Shown here: piece after piece, positions 54,394-63,793 of the stretch | Layout of the letters: each line of letters begins with the position of its first letter | Numbering within the stretch: the first letter of the stretch is position 1 | Program-made: the position numbers and the translations under genes | The notes under the pieces: model-generated | Database searches by the model: none | What the model was told of the DNA's origin: nothing | What the model saw: only the letters and a program-made list of their open reading frames with translations | NCBI GenBank assembly: GCA_028689775.1 | Contig: JAQVCM010000004.1 | Location: forward strand, 124,001-188,000 | DNA: 64,000 nucleotides | Source: Crocinitomicaceae bacterium | GTDB taxonomy: Bacteria; Bacteroidota; Bacteroidia; Flavobacteriales_D; Crocinitomicaceae | Direction of reading: 5' to 3'

Positions 54394-56289
54394 TTACATC
54401 TTCTCCGGAACATCAATTCCCAACAAAGACATTCCACTATTGATCACTTTTCCAACGTTGATGCAAATAATCAAACGCAAGTTTTTATTGGCAAGATTCT
54501 CTTCGATGTGAATTGGAACAGACTGATAAAAGTGATTAAAAGCTTTCACCAATTCATAAACGAAATTTGCAATTAAAGCCGGTGAAAGTTCTTTGGCTGC
54601 TTCTTGAATTACAGCTGGATATTGAGATAATAACTTGATAATTTCTTTTTCCTCAGCTCCTAGATTTGCTCCTTCAAAAGAACCGATGGATTCTGCTCTG
54701 GTAACCAACGAATGAATTCGCGCGTGTGCGTATTGGATGAATGGCCCGGTGTTTCCGGTTAATTCGATAGACTCTTCTGGGTTGAACATCATTCTTTTTT
54801 TCGGATCTACTTTTAACAAATAGTATTTCAATCCGCCCAAGCCAATTAGTTTGAACAAGCTTTCTTTTTCAGCTTCGCTCATTCCTTCCAAATGTCCACG
54901 TTCGTTGGTCATTTCCTTAGCTTTCTCAACTACTTCGTCGATCAAATCATCTGCATCCACAACGGTTCCTTCCCGGGATTTCATTTTACCTGAAGGCAAA
55001 TCAACCATTCCATAAGATAAGTGGTAACAGCTTTCAGCCCAAGAATAACCCATTTTTTTCAAAATCAAGAACAATACCTTGAAGTGATAATCTTGTTCAT
55101 TTCCAACGGTGTAAACCATTCCTTCCATGTCTGGAAATTCTTTGAAACGCTCGATCGCAGTTCCGAGATCTTGGGTCATGTAAACGGATGTTCCGTCGCC
55201 ACGAAGTAATAATTTCTCGTCTAATCCTTCAGCAGTCAAGTCAATCCAAACAGAATTATCCTCTTTCTTAAAAAGAACTCCACTCTTCAATCCTTCTTCG
55301 ACCACATTTTTACCCAACAAATAGGTATCTGACTCATAATACAAGGTGTCAAAATCAACTTGCATTTTCTCGTATGTCACGCCGAAACCATCGTACACCC
55401 AAGAGTTCATCATTTTCCACAATTCAATGGTTTGCGGATCACGCGCTTCCCATTGTACGAGCATCTGCTTCACGTCTTTCATTAAAGCCGTTTCGTTTTT
55501 TGCAAGTTCTTTTATTTTATCGTCGAGTGTTGCGATTGCTTTCTCGTCTTTATCTTCTTTGGCTGCAGTGAATTTTTTATATTCCGCAACAGCATTTTCA
55601 GAAAAACCATCAAATGCTTGCTTATCCCATTTTGCGATTACTTCTTTTGCTTCAACGTTTAAGTTTTTATCAAATTCAACGTAGTATTTTCCAACCAGCT
55701 TATCGCCTTTCAAGCCTGTATTTGTTGGAGTTTCACGTTCACCTTGTGCGTTTACTGGAGAAAAACGTTCCCAAGCCAACATGCTTTTGCAAATGTGAAT
55801 TCCACGGTCGTTGATGATTTGCGTTTTCACCACTTTATGTCCGTTTGCTTTGTAAATCTCCGCAACGGCATAACCTAAGAAATTGTTTCTCAAGTGACCT
55901 AAGTGCAATGGTTTATTGGTATTTGGCGAAGAATATTCCACCATAATCGTCGCTTTCGAATTCGCTGTTTCAAAACCAAATCGTTCATCCTGATTAATTT
56001 CTGAAAGTTCCTTTAACCAATAAGAAGGAGCAATTACGATGTTCAAAAATCCTTGGACAACATTGAAACTTTCAATTTCAGCAATTTTATCTTTCAGCAA
56101 TTCTCCAATTTTGTTCGCTGCATCAATTGGAGAAGATTTCATCAACTTTGAAAACGGAAAAACCACCAAGGTGATGTCGCCTTCAAACTCTTTCCTTGTC
56201 AATTGAAATTGAATCATTTTCTCATCAATCGCACACTGAAATGTCGATTCAAAATTCGCTAATAAAATAGCCTTAATCTGTTGTTCCAT
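54394..56289 (-). CDS. argS: Arginyl-tRNA synthetase
   Basis: A 631-residue class I synthetase that charges tRNA-Arg. The HIGH motif is H129-L-G-H132 (NTNKPLHLGHLRNN) and the KMSKS-like motif is KMKSR (435-439). The N-terminal tRNA-binding region and the C-terminal DALR anticodon domain are present, ending GMSLLGIDVPEKM. It begins 11 nt after rocF on the same strand and must share its transcript. It is full length and canonical. Confidence 0.95.
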   Translation of the reverse strand: MEQQIKAILLANFESTFQCAIDEKMIQFQLTRKEFEGDITLVVFPFSKLMKSSPIDAANKIGELLKDKIAEIESFNVVQGFLNIVIAPSYWLKELSEINQDERFGFETANSKATIMVEYSSPNTNKPLHLGHLRNNFLGYAVAEIYKANGHKVVKTQIINDRGIHICKSMLAWERFSPVNAQGERETPTNTGLKGDKLVGKYYVEFDKNLNVEAKEVIAKWDKQAFDGFSENAVAEYKKFTAAKEDKDEKAIATLDDKIKELAKNETALMKDVKQMLVQWEARDPQTIELWKMMNSWVYDGFGVTYEKMQVDFDTLYYESDTYLLGKNVVEEGLKSGVLFKKEDNSVWIDLTAEGLDEKLLLRGDGTSVYMTQDLGTAIERFKEFPDMEGMVYTVGNEQDYHFKVLFLILKKMGYSWAESCYHLSYGMVDLPSGKMKSREGTVVDADDLIDEVVEKAKEMTNERGHLEGMSEAEKESLFKLIGLGGLKYYLLKVDPKKRMMFNPEESIELTGNTGPFIQYAHARIHSLVTRAESIGSFEGANLGAEEKEIIKLLSQYPAVIQEAAKELSPALIANFVYELVKAFNHFYQSVPIHIEENLANKNLRLIICINVGKVINSGMSLLGIDVPEKM

Positions 56290-56300
56290 TAATTATAATC

Positions 56301-57260
56301 TTATTTCGTTTTTTCAAACTGTTCTACTACTTCATTCAGAATGCCAAAGGTAACTTCGGCCATTTCATTCTTTTTGTCATCCAAGCAAGGATTCACTTCT
56401 ACGATTTCAAAACAAACGATTTTTTCGCTTTTCATCAATCCTAAAATCAAGTTTTGTGCTTCTGCTGGCGTCAATCCGTTTTTAACAGGCGTTCCCGTTC
56501 CGTATGAAGTGATGTCTGGATCCATTGAATCCACATCAAAAGAAATGTATAAAATATCGCAAGCGGATAATTGTGCATTGATCGCATTTAAAATACGTTC
56601 AACTCCATCTTTACGAACCGTTTCTACTTTATGATTGGTGATGTTCAAGCGTTCAATCAACGCATCTTCTTGATGTTCCGTATCTCTTACACCTACAAAA
56701 ATCAAATCCGAAGGCAACACTTTCGGTGCAACACCGTGCATGTTCTTCAGTTCATTCCACAAATCGCTGGTTTCTGCATCGACATCGTTGGATTTACAAG
56801 GCAAATTATCCTCGTTAATCACCGTTGATAAAGGCATTCCGTGCATGTTCCCAGAAGGAGTTGTGTACGGCGAATGTAAATCGCCATGGGCATCGATCCA
56901 AACAACACCCAACCGTTTGTTCGGATATGCTTTCTTAATTCCTGCAATTGTTCCACCAGCCGAACCGTGATCCGCAGCCAAAACAAGTGGAAATTCTCCT
57001 GCTTGGATGGTTTTGTAAACGGATTCAGAAATCGTTTCGTAAACTTTCACCAAACCCTTGATGTTTTTGGCAAACGGATGCTTGTCAGAATGGTCTAACA
57101 AATGATTTTGATCAGAAATGATCTCCATTTCACGGATTCCAAACAAGGTACTTTTGGCTTTTCTCGCCGCCGTCATGATTGCATAAGGTCCTAAAGATGA
57201 ACCTCTAGTTCCTGCTGTAATTTCAGAAGGATTGACGATAAATTTGATTTTATTGCGCAT
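56301..57260 (-). CDS. rocF: Arginase
   Basis: A 319-residue ureohydrolase converting L-arginine to ornithine and urea. Mn ligands are H98 (DHGSAGG), D123, H125 and D127 (DAHGD), D242 and D244 (FDVDSMDPD). The SGNMHG motif (137-142) is the arginase-type substrate loop, which favours arginine over agmatine or formimidoylglutamate. argS follows after 11 nt, so arginine charging and breakdown are expressed together. A TAACTTTG promoter box lies 17 nt upstream. Confidence 0.87.
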   Translation of the reverse strand: MRNKIKFIVNPSEITAGTRGSSLGPYAIMTAARKAKSTLFGIREMEIISDQNHLLDHSDKHPFAKNIKGLVKVYETISESVYKTIQAGEFPLVLAADHGSAGGTIAGIKKAYPNKRLGVVWIDAHGDLHSPYTTPSGNMHGMPLSTVINEDNLPCKSNDVDAETSDLWNELKNMHGVAPKVLPSDLIFVGVRDTEHQEDALIERLNITNHKVETVRKDGVERILNAINAQLSACDILYISFDVDSMDPDITSYGTGTPVKNGLTPAEAQNLILGLMKSEKIVCFEIVEVNPCLDDKKNEMAEVTFGILNEVVEQFEKTK

Positions 57261-57277
57261 AAAAATGATTGTGCAAC

Positions 57278-57285
57278 AAAGTTAC
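57278..57285 (-). promoter_or_regulatory. -7 box TAACTTTG of rocF-argS
   Basis: Matches TAnnTTTG on the minus strand, 17 nt before the rocF ATG. The 49-bp palindrome begins about 49 nt further upstream. Confidence 0.5.
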
Positions 57286-57333
57286 TGAAAGTTATTTTAA
57301 TTGTTAATGATTCAAGTTTTAATTGTTAATGCG

Positions 57334-57382
57334 AGTATGGACTAGTATGGGCGAATACAATTCGTCCTTACTAGTCCATACT
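57334..57382. repeat. Near-perfect 49-bp palindrome between divergent genes
   Basis: Two 23-nt arms (57334-57356 and 57360-57382) pair at 21 of 23 positions around a 3-nt centre (ACA). The outer 14 bp, starting AGTATGGACTAGTA, are perfect. It lies 74 nt upstream of rocF and 37 nt upstream of the 57419 gene. No T run follows on either strand, and it lies between gene starts rather than ends, so it is not a terminator. It could be a REP-like element, an operator region or a cruciform. Confidence 0.85.
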
Positions 57383-57418
57383 TCCACGATGTATCTTATT
57401 TTTCATTATTTTAGCACC

Positions 57419-58054
57419 ATGAAGTATTTTATTTTCATCTTATTGATTGCTTGTCTCACGTATGTAAACGCACAAACAAACAAGCCTTTTCAAGGTACGT
57501 TTCATTATCGGATTGACTTTCAACCTCATCCAGATAGTGTTGCCATTCCCTATTCCAAAATGACGGTTTACACCAATGACACCATTGTTCGTGTGGATTC
57601 TGAAACGGCTCACTTGGGTGAACAAAATTTGATTACGCATTTGGAACTTCAGAAATATTATTTGTTATTGGAATTTGATTCTAGAAAATTTGCAATTCAA
57701 GGATATTTACCAAAAGATTCACTTGCATCAGCATACACCTTCAAGAAAAAGATGGGTAGAAAGAAAATCGCTGGAATCAAAGCAAAAAAGGTTTTGGTAA
57801 GCGCTTCGTTTTTCCCAACACCAATCACGATGTGGTACGCTCCAAGTATTTCACCTAAATATTTATCCGTTTTAAAAGGTATTAAAGGTTTGCCTTTGGA
57901 TTATTATGTTCAGATGGAAGACGGATATTTACATTATGTCTTGGAAAGTGCCGATTTATCGCCTGTCAAAAAAGATATTTTTGGAATTGGCTCAGATTAT
58001 CAGAAAGTTACCTTTGATCAATTCATCGAACAAACAGCTGGAAATGTTGAATAG
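57419..58054 (+). CDS. Exported GLPGLI-like protein
   Basis: A 211-residue exported protein with signal peptide about 1-18 (ending VNAQT). The mature part is a beta-rich fold with FQGTFHYRIDF at its start, GIKAKKVLV and TMWYAPSISP in the middle and KGIKGLPLDYYV near the end, recalling the GLPGLI/DUF4412 family of Bacteroidota. Function unknown. I chose the ATG at 57419; an upstream start at 57323 would include the palindrome and hide the signal peptide. It is monocistronic or weakly coupled to ftsK. Confidence 0.75.
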   Translation: MKYFIFILLIACLTYVNAQTNKPFQGTFHYRIDFQPHPDSVAIPYSKMTVYTNDTIVRVDSETAHLGEQNLITHLELQKYYLLLEFDSRKFAIQGYLPKDSLASAYTFKKKMGRKKIAGIKAKKVLVSASFFPTPITMWYAPSISPKYLSVLKGIKGLPLDYYVQMEDGYLHYVLESADLSPVKKDIFGIGSDYQKVTFDQFIEQTAGNVE

Positions 58055-58112
58055 GAAAAGTTTTTTTAATAAAACGGATGAACAATGAACTGTTTAAAGA
58101 TGGTTTAATCTG

Positions 58113-58145
58113 TTGGGCTTAAACTTAAAATGATTTTTATCTTTG
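58113..58145 (+). promoter_or_regulatory. Promoter of ftsK
   Basis: A TTG at 58113-58115 and a -7 box TATCTTTG at 58138-58145 are 22 nt apart. The box is 17 nt before the ftsK ATG. Confidence 0.55.
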
Positions 58146-58162
58146 TAAAATAGTCTTTCGAA

Positions 58163-60739
58163 ATGGCAAAAGAAAACGCATTCATCCCCAAAGAGGATAT
58201 CAATAAAGAAGAAATAAAAAAGGAAAAAACAGAACCAAAAGCTCCGAAAAAAGCTGAAAAAACTCCAAAAGAGGGTTCTAAAAATACGCCTATAGATACC
58301 TTAATCAATAGATTAGATAAAAAACGCACCAAAACAATTTTAGGCGCGATTTTAATCTTGTTCTCATTTTATTTTTTCTTAGCTTGTTTTTCATACATTT
58401 TTACGTGGACTGCTGATCAGGATCGCGTTCTAAACAAATCGCTGTTTGATTTCTTGATGGAAACCAATGAAGAACCTGTTTCCAATTGGTTTGGGAAAAT
58501 GGGTGCTTGGGTTTCACATTTGTTCATTTACCGCTGGTTTGGAATTTCGTCGTTCGTTTTCCCCTTTCTTTTATTCATCGTTGGCTTTAAATGGATGTTG
58601 GCCATTCAACTTTTCCCGCTAAAAAGAACCATTTTTGTTTCGTTAGTCTTGATGATTTGGTCTGCAATTTTCTTCGGGTTTTTTGCTTCTGCCGTTAATT
58701 ACATTGGCGGTTCCTTCGGATATCACATCAACAATTGGCTCTATTTCACCTTTGGGAAATTCGGTGCTTTCTTGTTTATTTTCTTAATGCTCTACATTGT
58801 TTTGGTTGCTTTATTCAACCCGGATTTTAAAGCCTTGTGGAATAAATACATCGCGCGAAATGTGAAGCAAGAAGACGAGGAAGAAATAGTTCCAACCGAA
58901 GCTGCTGAAGCTGGAAATTCGTTCACAGACATTCGCATCATCAACCCGATTAAAGATCAAGAAATCATTGAGGAACAAATTGTAAAACCTGTTCACTTCG
59001 ATGAAGAAGATGAAGACGAAGATGATTTGGCAGACAGTGATTTTGAAGTAACGATGAAACCTGCAAAATCAGCAAAAACATCGCCTGATACTGATTTTGA
59101 AATCGAAGTTCCGCAAGAAGAGCCGATGGTGACAAAGAAAGATGATGAATTTGTAATCGATGTGCCTGAAAGTGAGCAGATGTTGTCTGATGACGAAACA
59201 GACCGGTTGAAAGAAGAGTTTGGCGAATACGATCCAACTTTGGATTTATCAGGCTACGTTTTGCCATCGATTGATTTATTAAGAGATTGGGGAGGAAACG
59301 GAAGCGTGAACATCAACAAACAAGAATTGGAAGACAACAAAAACAAAATTGTTGAAACACTATCTCATTATAAAATTGACATTGCCAAAATCAAGGCTAC
59401 AGTTGGTCCAACGGTGACCTTATATGAAATCATACCAGCGCCAGGTGTTCGTATTTCAAAGATTAAAAACTTGGAAGACGACATCGCTTTGAGTTTATCT
59501 GCGCTCGGAATTCGGATCATCGCGCCGATTCCAGGAAAAGGAACGATTGGGATTGAGGTTCCGAATAGCAACCCAGAAATGGTTTCGATGCGTTCGTTGA
59601 TCGCGTCTGAGAAATTCCAGAATTCTGATTACGAATTACCTGTTGTGATGGGGAAAACCATTACCAACGAAACCTATACGTTTGACTTGACAAAAATGCC
59701 TCACTTGTTGGTGGCAGGGGCAACTGGACAAGGAAAGTCTGTTGGTTTGAATGCGATTTTGATTTCCATTTTATACAAAAAACACCCTTCACAAGTCAAA
59801 TTCATCTTGATTGACCCGAAGAAAGTGGAGTTGACTTTGTACAATAGAATCGAACGACACTTTTTGGCGAAATTACCGGGCGAGGAAGAAGCGATTATCA
59901 CCGATACTTCGAAAGTTGTCAATACCTTGAATTCACTTTGTATCGAAATGGATACACGTTATGGCTTACTAAAAGATGCACAAGTTCGAACCATCAAGGA
60001 ATACAACGCCAAATTCATTGCTCGTCGTTTAAATCCTGAAAAAGGTCACCGATATTTACCATACATCGTGGTATTGATTGATGAGTTTGCGGATTTAATT
60101 ATGACTGCTGGAAAAGAAATCGAAATGCCGATTGCACGTATTGCACAATTAGCTCGTGCGATTGGAATTCACTTAATTGTTGCCACACAAAGACCTTCTG
60201 TAAACGTAATTACTGGTATGATTAAAGCCAACTTCCCAGCTCGTATCGCTTTTCGAGTTCAATCTAAAATTGACTCCAGAACGATTTTAGATACTTCTGG
60301 CGCTGATCAATTAATTGGACGTGGAGATATGTTGATTTCAACTGGTTCTGATATTATTCGTTTGCAATGTGGATTCGTTGACACACCAGAAGTCGATGCA
60401 ATCTGTGCATTTATTGGTGATCAAAGAGCATATCCTGAAGCGATGTTACTTCCGGAATATTCAGGAGAATCAGCAGCTGCTGGAGATGGAGATTTTGACG
60501 CTACAGATATCGATCCAATGTTTGCGGATGCAGCAAGAATCATCGTTGGAAGTCAACAAGGTTCTGCGAGTTTATTGCAACGCAAGTTGAAATTAGGATA
60601 CAACCGTGCAGGGAGAATCGTTGATCAAATGGAAGGTTTTGGAATTATCGGACCTTTCCAAGGAAGTAAAGCCAGAGATGTTTTGTACCAAGATTTGGAG
60701 CAATTAGAAGAGTTTTTAAGAGTAAAAGGAATTGAATAA
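58163..60739 (+). CDS. ftsK: DNA translocase FtsK
   Basis: An 858-residue septal DNA pump that clears the chromosome terminus during division. A Lys/Glu-rich N-terminus leads to four membrane helices (about 55-215), a long acidic linker (about 230-365), and the alpha/beta motor with Walker A GATGQGKS (near 519-526) and Walker B VVLIDEFADL. The gamma winged-helix domain (about 795-858, LLQRKLKLGYNRAGRIVDQM) that reads polar DNA sequences is present. The acidic linker in place of a Pro/Gln-rich one is usual in this phylum. An HsdR-N-like gene follows after 18 nt. Confidence 0.95.
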   Translation: MAKENAFIPKEDINKEEIKKEKTEPKAPKKAEKTPKEGSKNTPIDTLINRLDKKRTKTILGAILILFSFYFFLACFSYIFTWTADQDRVLNKSLFDFLMETNEEPVSNWFGKMGAWVSHLFIYRWFGISSFVFPFLLFIVGFKWMLAIQLFPLKRTIFVSLVLMIWSAIFFGFFASAVNYIGGSFGYHINNWLYFTFGKFGAFLFIFLMLYIVLVALFNPDFKALWNKYIARNVKQEDEEEIVPTEAAEAGNSFTDIRIINPIKDQEIIEEQIVKPVHFDEEDEDEDDLADSDFEVTMKPAKSAKTSPDTDFEIEVPQEEPMVTKKDDEFVIDVPESEQMLSDDETDRLKEEFGEYDPTLDLSGYVLPSIDLLRDWGGNGSVNINKQELEDNKNKIVETLSHYKIDIAKIKATVGPTVTLYEIIPAPGVRISKIKNLEDDIALSLSALGIRIIAPIPGKGTIGIEVPNSNPEMVSMRSLIASEKFQNSDYELPVVMGKTITNETYTFDLTKMPHLLVAGATGQGKSVGLNAILISILYKKHPSQVKFILIDPKKVELTLYNRIERHFLAKLPGEEEAIITDTSKVVNTLNSLCIEMDTRYGLLKDAQVRTIKEYNAKFIARRLNPEKGHRYLPYIVVLIDEFADLIMTAGKEIEMPIARIAQLARAIGIHLIVATQRPSVNVITGMIKANFPARIAFRVQSKIDSRTILDTSGADQLIGRGDMLISTGSDIIRLQCGFVDTPEVDAICAFIGDQRAYPEAMLLPEYSGESAAAGDGDFDATDIDPMFADAARIIVGSQQGSASLLQRKLKLGYNRAGRIVDQMEGFGIIGPFQGSKARDVLYQDLEQLEEFLRVKGIE

Positions 60740-60757
60740 AATCCTAAATCGTTTATT

Positions 60758-61222
60758 TTGATTGTCCCTTTAAACCTTCCCAAAGCCAAACTCAAACTTT
60801 CGCGTAAGAATGAACTGCTTTATGTTTGGTGTGTTTCACGAAAGAAAACCTTGCTTTTAACGCCAGAAGAATGGGTTCGTCAACACGTGATTCATTACTT
60901 GGTAGAACATAAAAATGTTCCGCTTGGACTCATTATTTCTGAACAAGGAATTCAAATCAACGACTTATTTAGACGCTGTGATGTTGTGGTTTATGGAAGA
61001 GATCAGAAAGCCAAATTGGTGATCGAGTGCAAAGCCACAGATGTTGCATTAAACAAACAGGTTTTGCATCAAATCGCGCATTATAATGCCAAACTTGAAG
61101 TAGATTATTTATGGATTACAAACGGCATCAAACACGTTTTCTATCACATCAATCGCAAAGATACAAGCTTGAATATTTTGGAGGAGTTACCAGATTTTGA
61201 GGTTTTGAATGGGAAGCATTAG
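60758..61222 (+). CDS. Stand-alone HsdR N-terminal-like nuclease-fold protein
   Basis: A 154-residue protein with LTPEEWVRQHVIHYLVE and a PD-(D/E)xK core (D75 in RRCDVVVYG, E90-C-K92). It matches the HSDR_N-type family of short Bacteroidota proteins, which are usually single genes rather than parts of type I restriction systems. There is no hsdM or hsdS nearby. The start is a TTG at 60758; no suitable ATG exists and the next residues align with family N-termini. It is 18 nt after ftsK, so co-transcription is likely. Function unknown; nucleic-acid processing is inferred. Confidence 0.75.
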   Translation: MIVPLNLPKAKLKLSRKNELLYVWCVSRKKTLLLTPEEWVRQHVIHYLVEHKNVPLGLIISEQGIQINDLFRRCDVVVYGRDQKAKLVIECKATDVALNKQVLHQIAHYNAKLEVDYLWITNGIKHVFYHINRKDTSLNILEELPDFEVLNGKH

Positions 61223-61232
61223 GTGTCTCTTA

Positions 61233-61907
61233 TTACCTCTTATTCAACTCACTACTTCTCATTTCCCAACTTACCGAATTATTCTTGCATTGAAAAACTC
61301 GTTCGTTCAAACAACAAGCGCCAGCGTGTGAAAATGTCGTAATGGTTTTGTTTTTTAAATCTATCTTGGATGGAAAGAAGCGCATTGTATCAGACAAAAA
61401 TTCATTGAGGAGGAATTTATTGTTTTCTGATTGAATGTAAAAATTGTATTCTGAACCACCATTTCCTCCTGAATTTCGAATCACAGCCAAATCTTCTAAT
61501 CCGTCAAAATTTAAGTCACACACGATTACGTCTCCAAAATAGTTGTCTTGAATTTCAAAATCAAGGTTGAAGGAACTTGTATATGAAACTGCATTCAGAC
61601 AGTTTTTCATAACTTCATCGAAATAGTAGTCCGAAAAAACACGTAGACTATCCACCACATTAGTGCTCTTTTTATCGATAATCTTTACTTGTAAAGAACA
61701 AGAATCAAACATCGAAGAAGTTTTTCAATATCGCCTAAAATCGACAGAAAAATTAAATTTATTAGACAACTGATGATACTCGCAACGCGTATTTTTCACC
61801 GAATAAGAAGCTACAAATCCATTGGATGAACGTGTATTTTGAAGGTCTTTAGATTTAGAAATACACGAAGAAAAAACAAAAATCAATACATAAAATGCTA
61901 GTCTCAT
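61233..61907 (-). pseudogene. Lipoprotein gene split by an in-frame TGA
   Basis: From 61907 a 60-residue piece begins with a lipoprotein signal (FVFSSC) and ends at TGA (61725-61727). The same frame continues as KTSSMFDSCSLQVKIIDKK and stays open to 61233, giving a 159-residue second half from the ATG at 61712. That half contains VCDLNFDGLEDLAVI, an FG-GAP/VCBS-like calcium-type loop seen in XAC2610-like proteins. Without the TGA one 223-residue lipoprotein would result. It may be a nonsense-mutated gene or a sequencing error. The second half has no signal peptide, so it is unlikely to work alone. Confidence 0.7.
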
Positions 61908-61929
61908 TTAAGTTTGGAGTTAATCAACC

Positions 61930-63519
61930 CTAAGACAACTTAAAATCGGAAGTTCTATGGAATTTAAGATCTGGATAATCTTGTTCTGCGCGATCCAATA
62001 AGTACGGCGTTTCAGCAAGGAAAACCCAATTGTCATCTTTGTCTTTCGCCATGTTCCCCGTTTTCGCATTCAAGAAGGATTTCAATTGCACCTCATTTTC
62101 TGTGGTGATCCAGCAAGCAATGTGGTAATTTCTTGGTACGAAACGACAATTTGCGCCGTATTCATTCACCAAACGGTGAACAATTACCTCAAACTGCAAT
62201 TGACCAACCGTACCAACAATCTTTCTGTTTCCCGGTTGTTGGATAAACATTTGCGCAACACCTTCGTCGGTTAATTGACGAATACCTTTTTCTAATTGTT
62301 TTGATTTTGAAGGATCTAAATTTTCTAATTCTTGGAAAATCTCTGGTGAGAAAGATGGAATTCCTTTAAACATAAACTTTTCACCTTCGTTCAAGGTATC
62401 TCCAATTTTGAAGTTACCCGTGTCATACAAACCAATTACATCACCTGGAAACGCTTCATCGATCACACTTTTATCTTGTGCCATGAAGGAAGTTGGATTC
62501 GGAAATTTGAATTTCTTTCCCAAACGAACGTGGTTGTAAAACGTATTTCTTTCAAACTTTCCAGAAACGATTCTCAAAAATGCAATTCGATCGCGGTGTT
62601 TTGGATCCAAGTTGGCGTGAATTTTAAAAACAAATCCTGAGAATTTCGGATCGCTTGGTTCAATTCTTCTTAAATCTGTTTCTCTTCCTCTTGGAGAAGG
62701 AGAAATTTTGATAAAAGTATCCAACAATTCCTGAATACCAAAGTTGTTTACCGCCGAACCGAAGAAAACTGGCGCAACATCACCAGCAAGGTAATCCGCT
62801 TTATCGAATGGATTGTAAACGCCATCAATCATTTCAACGTCTTCACGCAGTTCGTTGGCAACGGCATCTCCCAACAATTCATTCAATTGTGGATCTGCTA
62901 AATCAGAAATTGAAACAATCTCTTTGGATATTTTTGTTTTATTCGCTTGGAATAAGTTGATGTTGTGGTCGTATAAATTGTAAACTCCTTTGAAACGATC
63001 TCCCATTCCAATTGGCCACGTCAATGGTCGAACTTTTAGATCTAATTTATCTTCCAATTCATCCAGTAAAGTAAAAGCATCCTTTCCTTCACGGTCCATT
63101 TTGTTTACAAAGATAATTACAGGAGTTTTACGCATGCGACAAACTTCCATCAATTTTTCAGTTTGCATCTCCACCCCGTTTGCACAGTCAATTACCAAGA
63201 TTACACTGTCTACAGCAGTCAAGGTTCTGTAGGTGTCCTCGGCAAAATCCTTGTGTCCAGGAGTATCCAAGATGTTTACTTGTTTACCACCGTATTCAAA
63301 CGCCATTACCGAAGTAGCAACCGAAATTCCACGTTGTTTTTCAATTTCCATGAAATCCGACGTAGCCGCTTTTTTGATTTTACTATTTTTTACTGCACCA
63401 GCTGTCTGAATTGCACCACCAAAAAGTAGCAACTTTTCTGTCAAAGTCGTTTTCCCAGCATCTGGGTGAGCTATAATTCCAAAAGTTCTACGTTTTTCTA
63501 TTGATTCTTGATGCTTCAT
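61930..63519 (-). CDS. prfC: Peptide chain release factor 3
   Basis: A 529-residue translational GTPase, the same length as E. coli RF3, which recycles RF1/RF2 after termination. G1 is AHPDAGKTT (17-25), DTPGHKDF is G3 and NKMDRE is G4. I chose the ATG at 63519; the frame stays open 88 codons further upstream, but that part translates into a GC-rich intergenic segment and lacks family similarity. A TAACTTTG promoter box lies 30 nt upstream. It is monocistronic. Confidence 0.96.
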   Translation of the reverse strand: MKHQESIEKRRTFGIIAHPDAGKTTLTEKLLLFGGAIQTAGAVKNSKIKKAATSDFMEIEKQRGISVATSVMAFEYGGKQVNILDTPGHKDFAEDTYRTLTAVDSVILVIDCANGVEMQTEKLMEVCRMRKTPVIIFVNKMDREGKDAFTLLDELEDKLDLKVRPLTWPIGMGDRFKGVYNLYDHNINLFQANKTKISKEIVSISDLADPQLNELLGDAVANELREDVEMIDGVYNPFDKADYLAGDVAPVFFGSAVNNFGIQELLDTFIKISPSPRGRETDLRRIEPSDPKFSGFVFKIHANLDPKHRDRIAFLRIVSGKFERNTFYNHVRLGKKFKFPNPTSFMAQDKSVIDEAFPGDVIGLYDTGNFKIGDTLNEGEKFMFKGIPSFSPEIFQELENLDPSKSKQLEKGIRQLTDEGVAQMFIQQPGNRKIVGTVGQLQFEVIVHRLVNEYGANCRFVPRNYHIACWITTENEVQLKSFLNAKTGNMAKDKDDNWVFLAETPYLLDRAEQDYPDLKFHRTSDFKLS

Positions 63520-63549
63520 GAAGAGATGTTCTAAAAATAAAATTGCGTG

Positions 63550-63557
63550 CAAAGTTA
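63550..63557 (-). promoter_or_regulatory. -7 box TAACTTTG of prfC
   Basis: Matches TAnnTTTG on the minus strand, 30 nt before the prfC ATG. Confidence 0.5.
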
Positions 63558-63609
63558 CGAAATTCAACTGGATATGGAAGTATGATGTTTGGGGAAGTTT
63601 TGTTGTGGT

Positions 63610-63712
63610 TTTTTTTGGGGAGCGTGTTATTTTAACCACTGAGTTCACGGAGGAAGGCATACTTGTGCAGAGAGGAGCCGAAGTAGAGGGAACGGAGCTG
63701 GGTGGAGAACGA
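63610..63712. other. GC- and purine-rich intergenic insert
   Basis: About 100 bases with far higher G content than the neighbourhood and strongly purine-rich on the plus strand. It starts with CCACTGAGTTCACGGAGG, which looks like the CAC-GAG/TTCACGGAG repeats found between genes in many environmental bacteria. No credible gene is encoded on either strand. Probably a decayed repeat element. Confidence 0.45.
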
Positions 63713-63735
63713 TAATTTAAATTGAGTTTCAATTC

Positions 63736-63774
63736 AAAAAAAAGCCTCTCCTGACCGAAATCGAGAGAGGCTTT
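63736..63774 (-). terminator. Terminator after the T9SS cargo gene
   Basis: Perfect 10-bp arms AAAGCCTCTC (63741-63750) and GAGAGGCTTT (63765-63774) around a 14-nt loop, then a run of T on the minus strand. It is 20 nt past the stop codon at 63794. Confidence 0.9.
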
Positions 63775-63793
63775 CTTGGGCAAGGTGTGTAAT

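Noticed and set aside
54260..54511. A small plus-strand gene overlapping the end of argS
   Set aside because: More than half of it is antisense to argS codons and it shows no promoter or family features.
60758..61222. A type I restriction system
   Set aside because: Only an HsdR N-terminal-like fold is present; no motor domain, hsdM or hsdS lies nearby.
61725..61727. TGA as a selenocysteine codon
   Set aside because: No SECIS-like hairpin follows and the protein is not a redox type; a nonsense mutation or sequence error is simpler.
63520..63783. An 88-codon N-terminal extension of prfC
   Set aside because: It crosses the prfC promoter box, the GC-rich intergenic insert and the neighbouring terminator, and RF3 of normal length begins at 63519.
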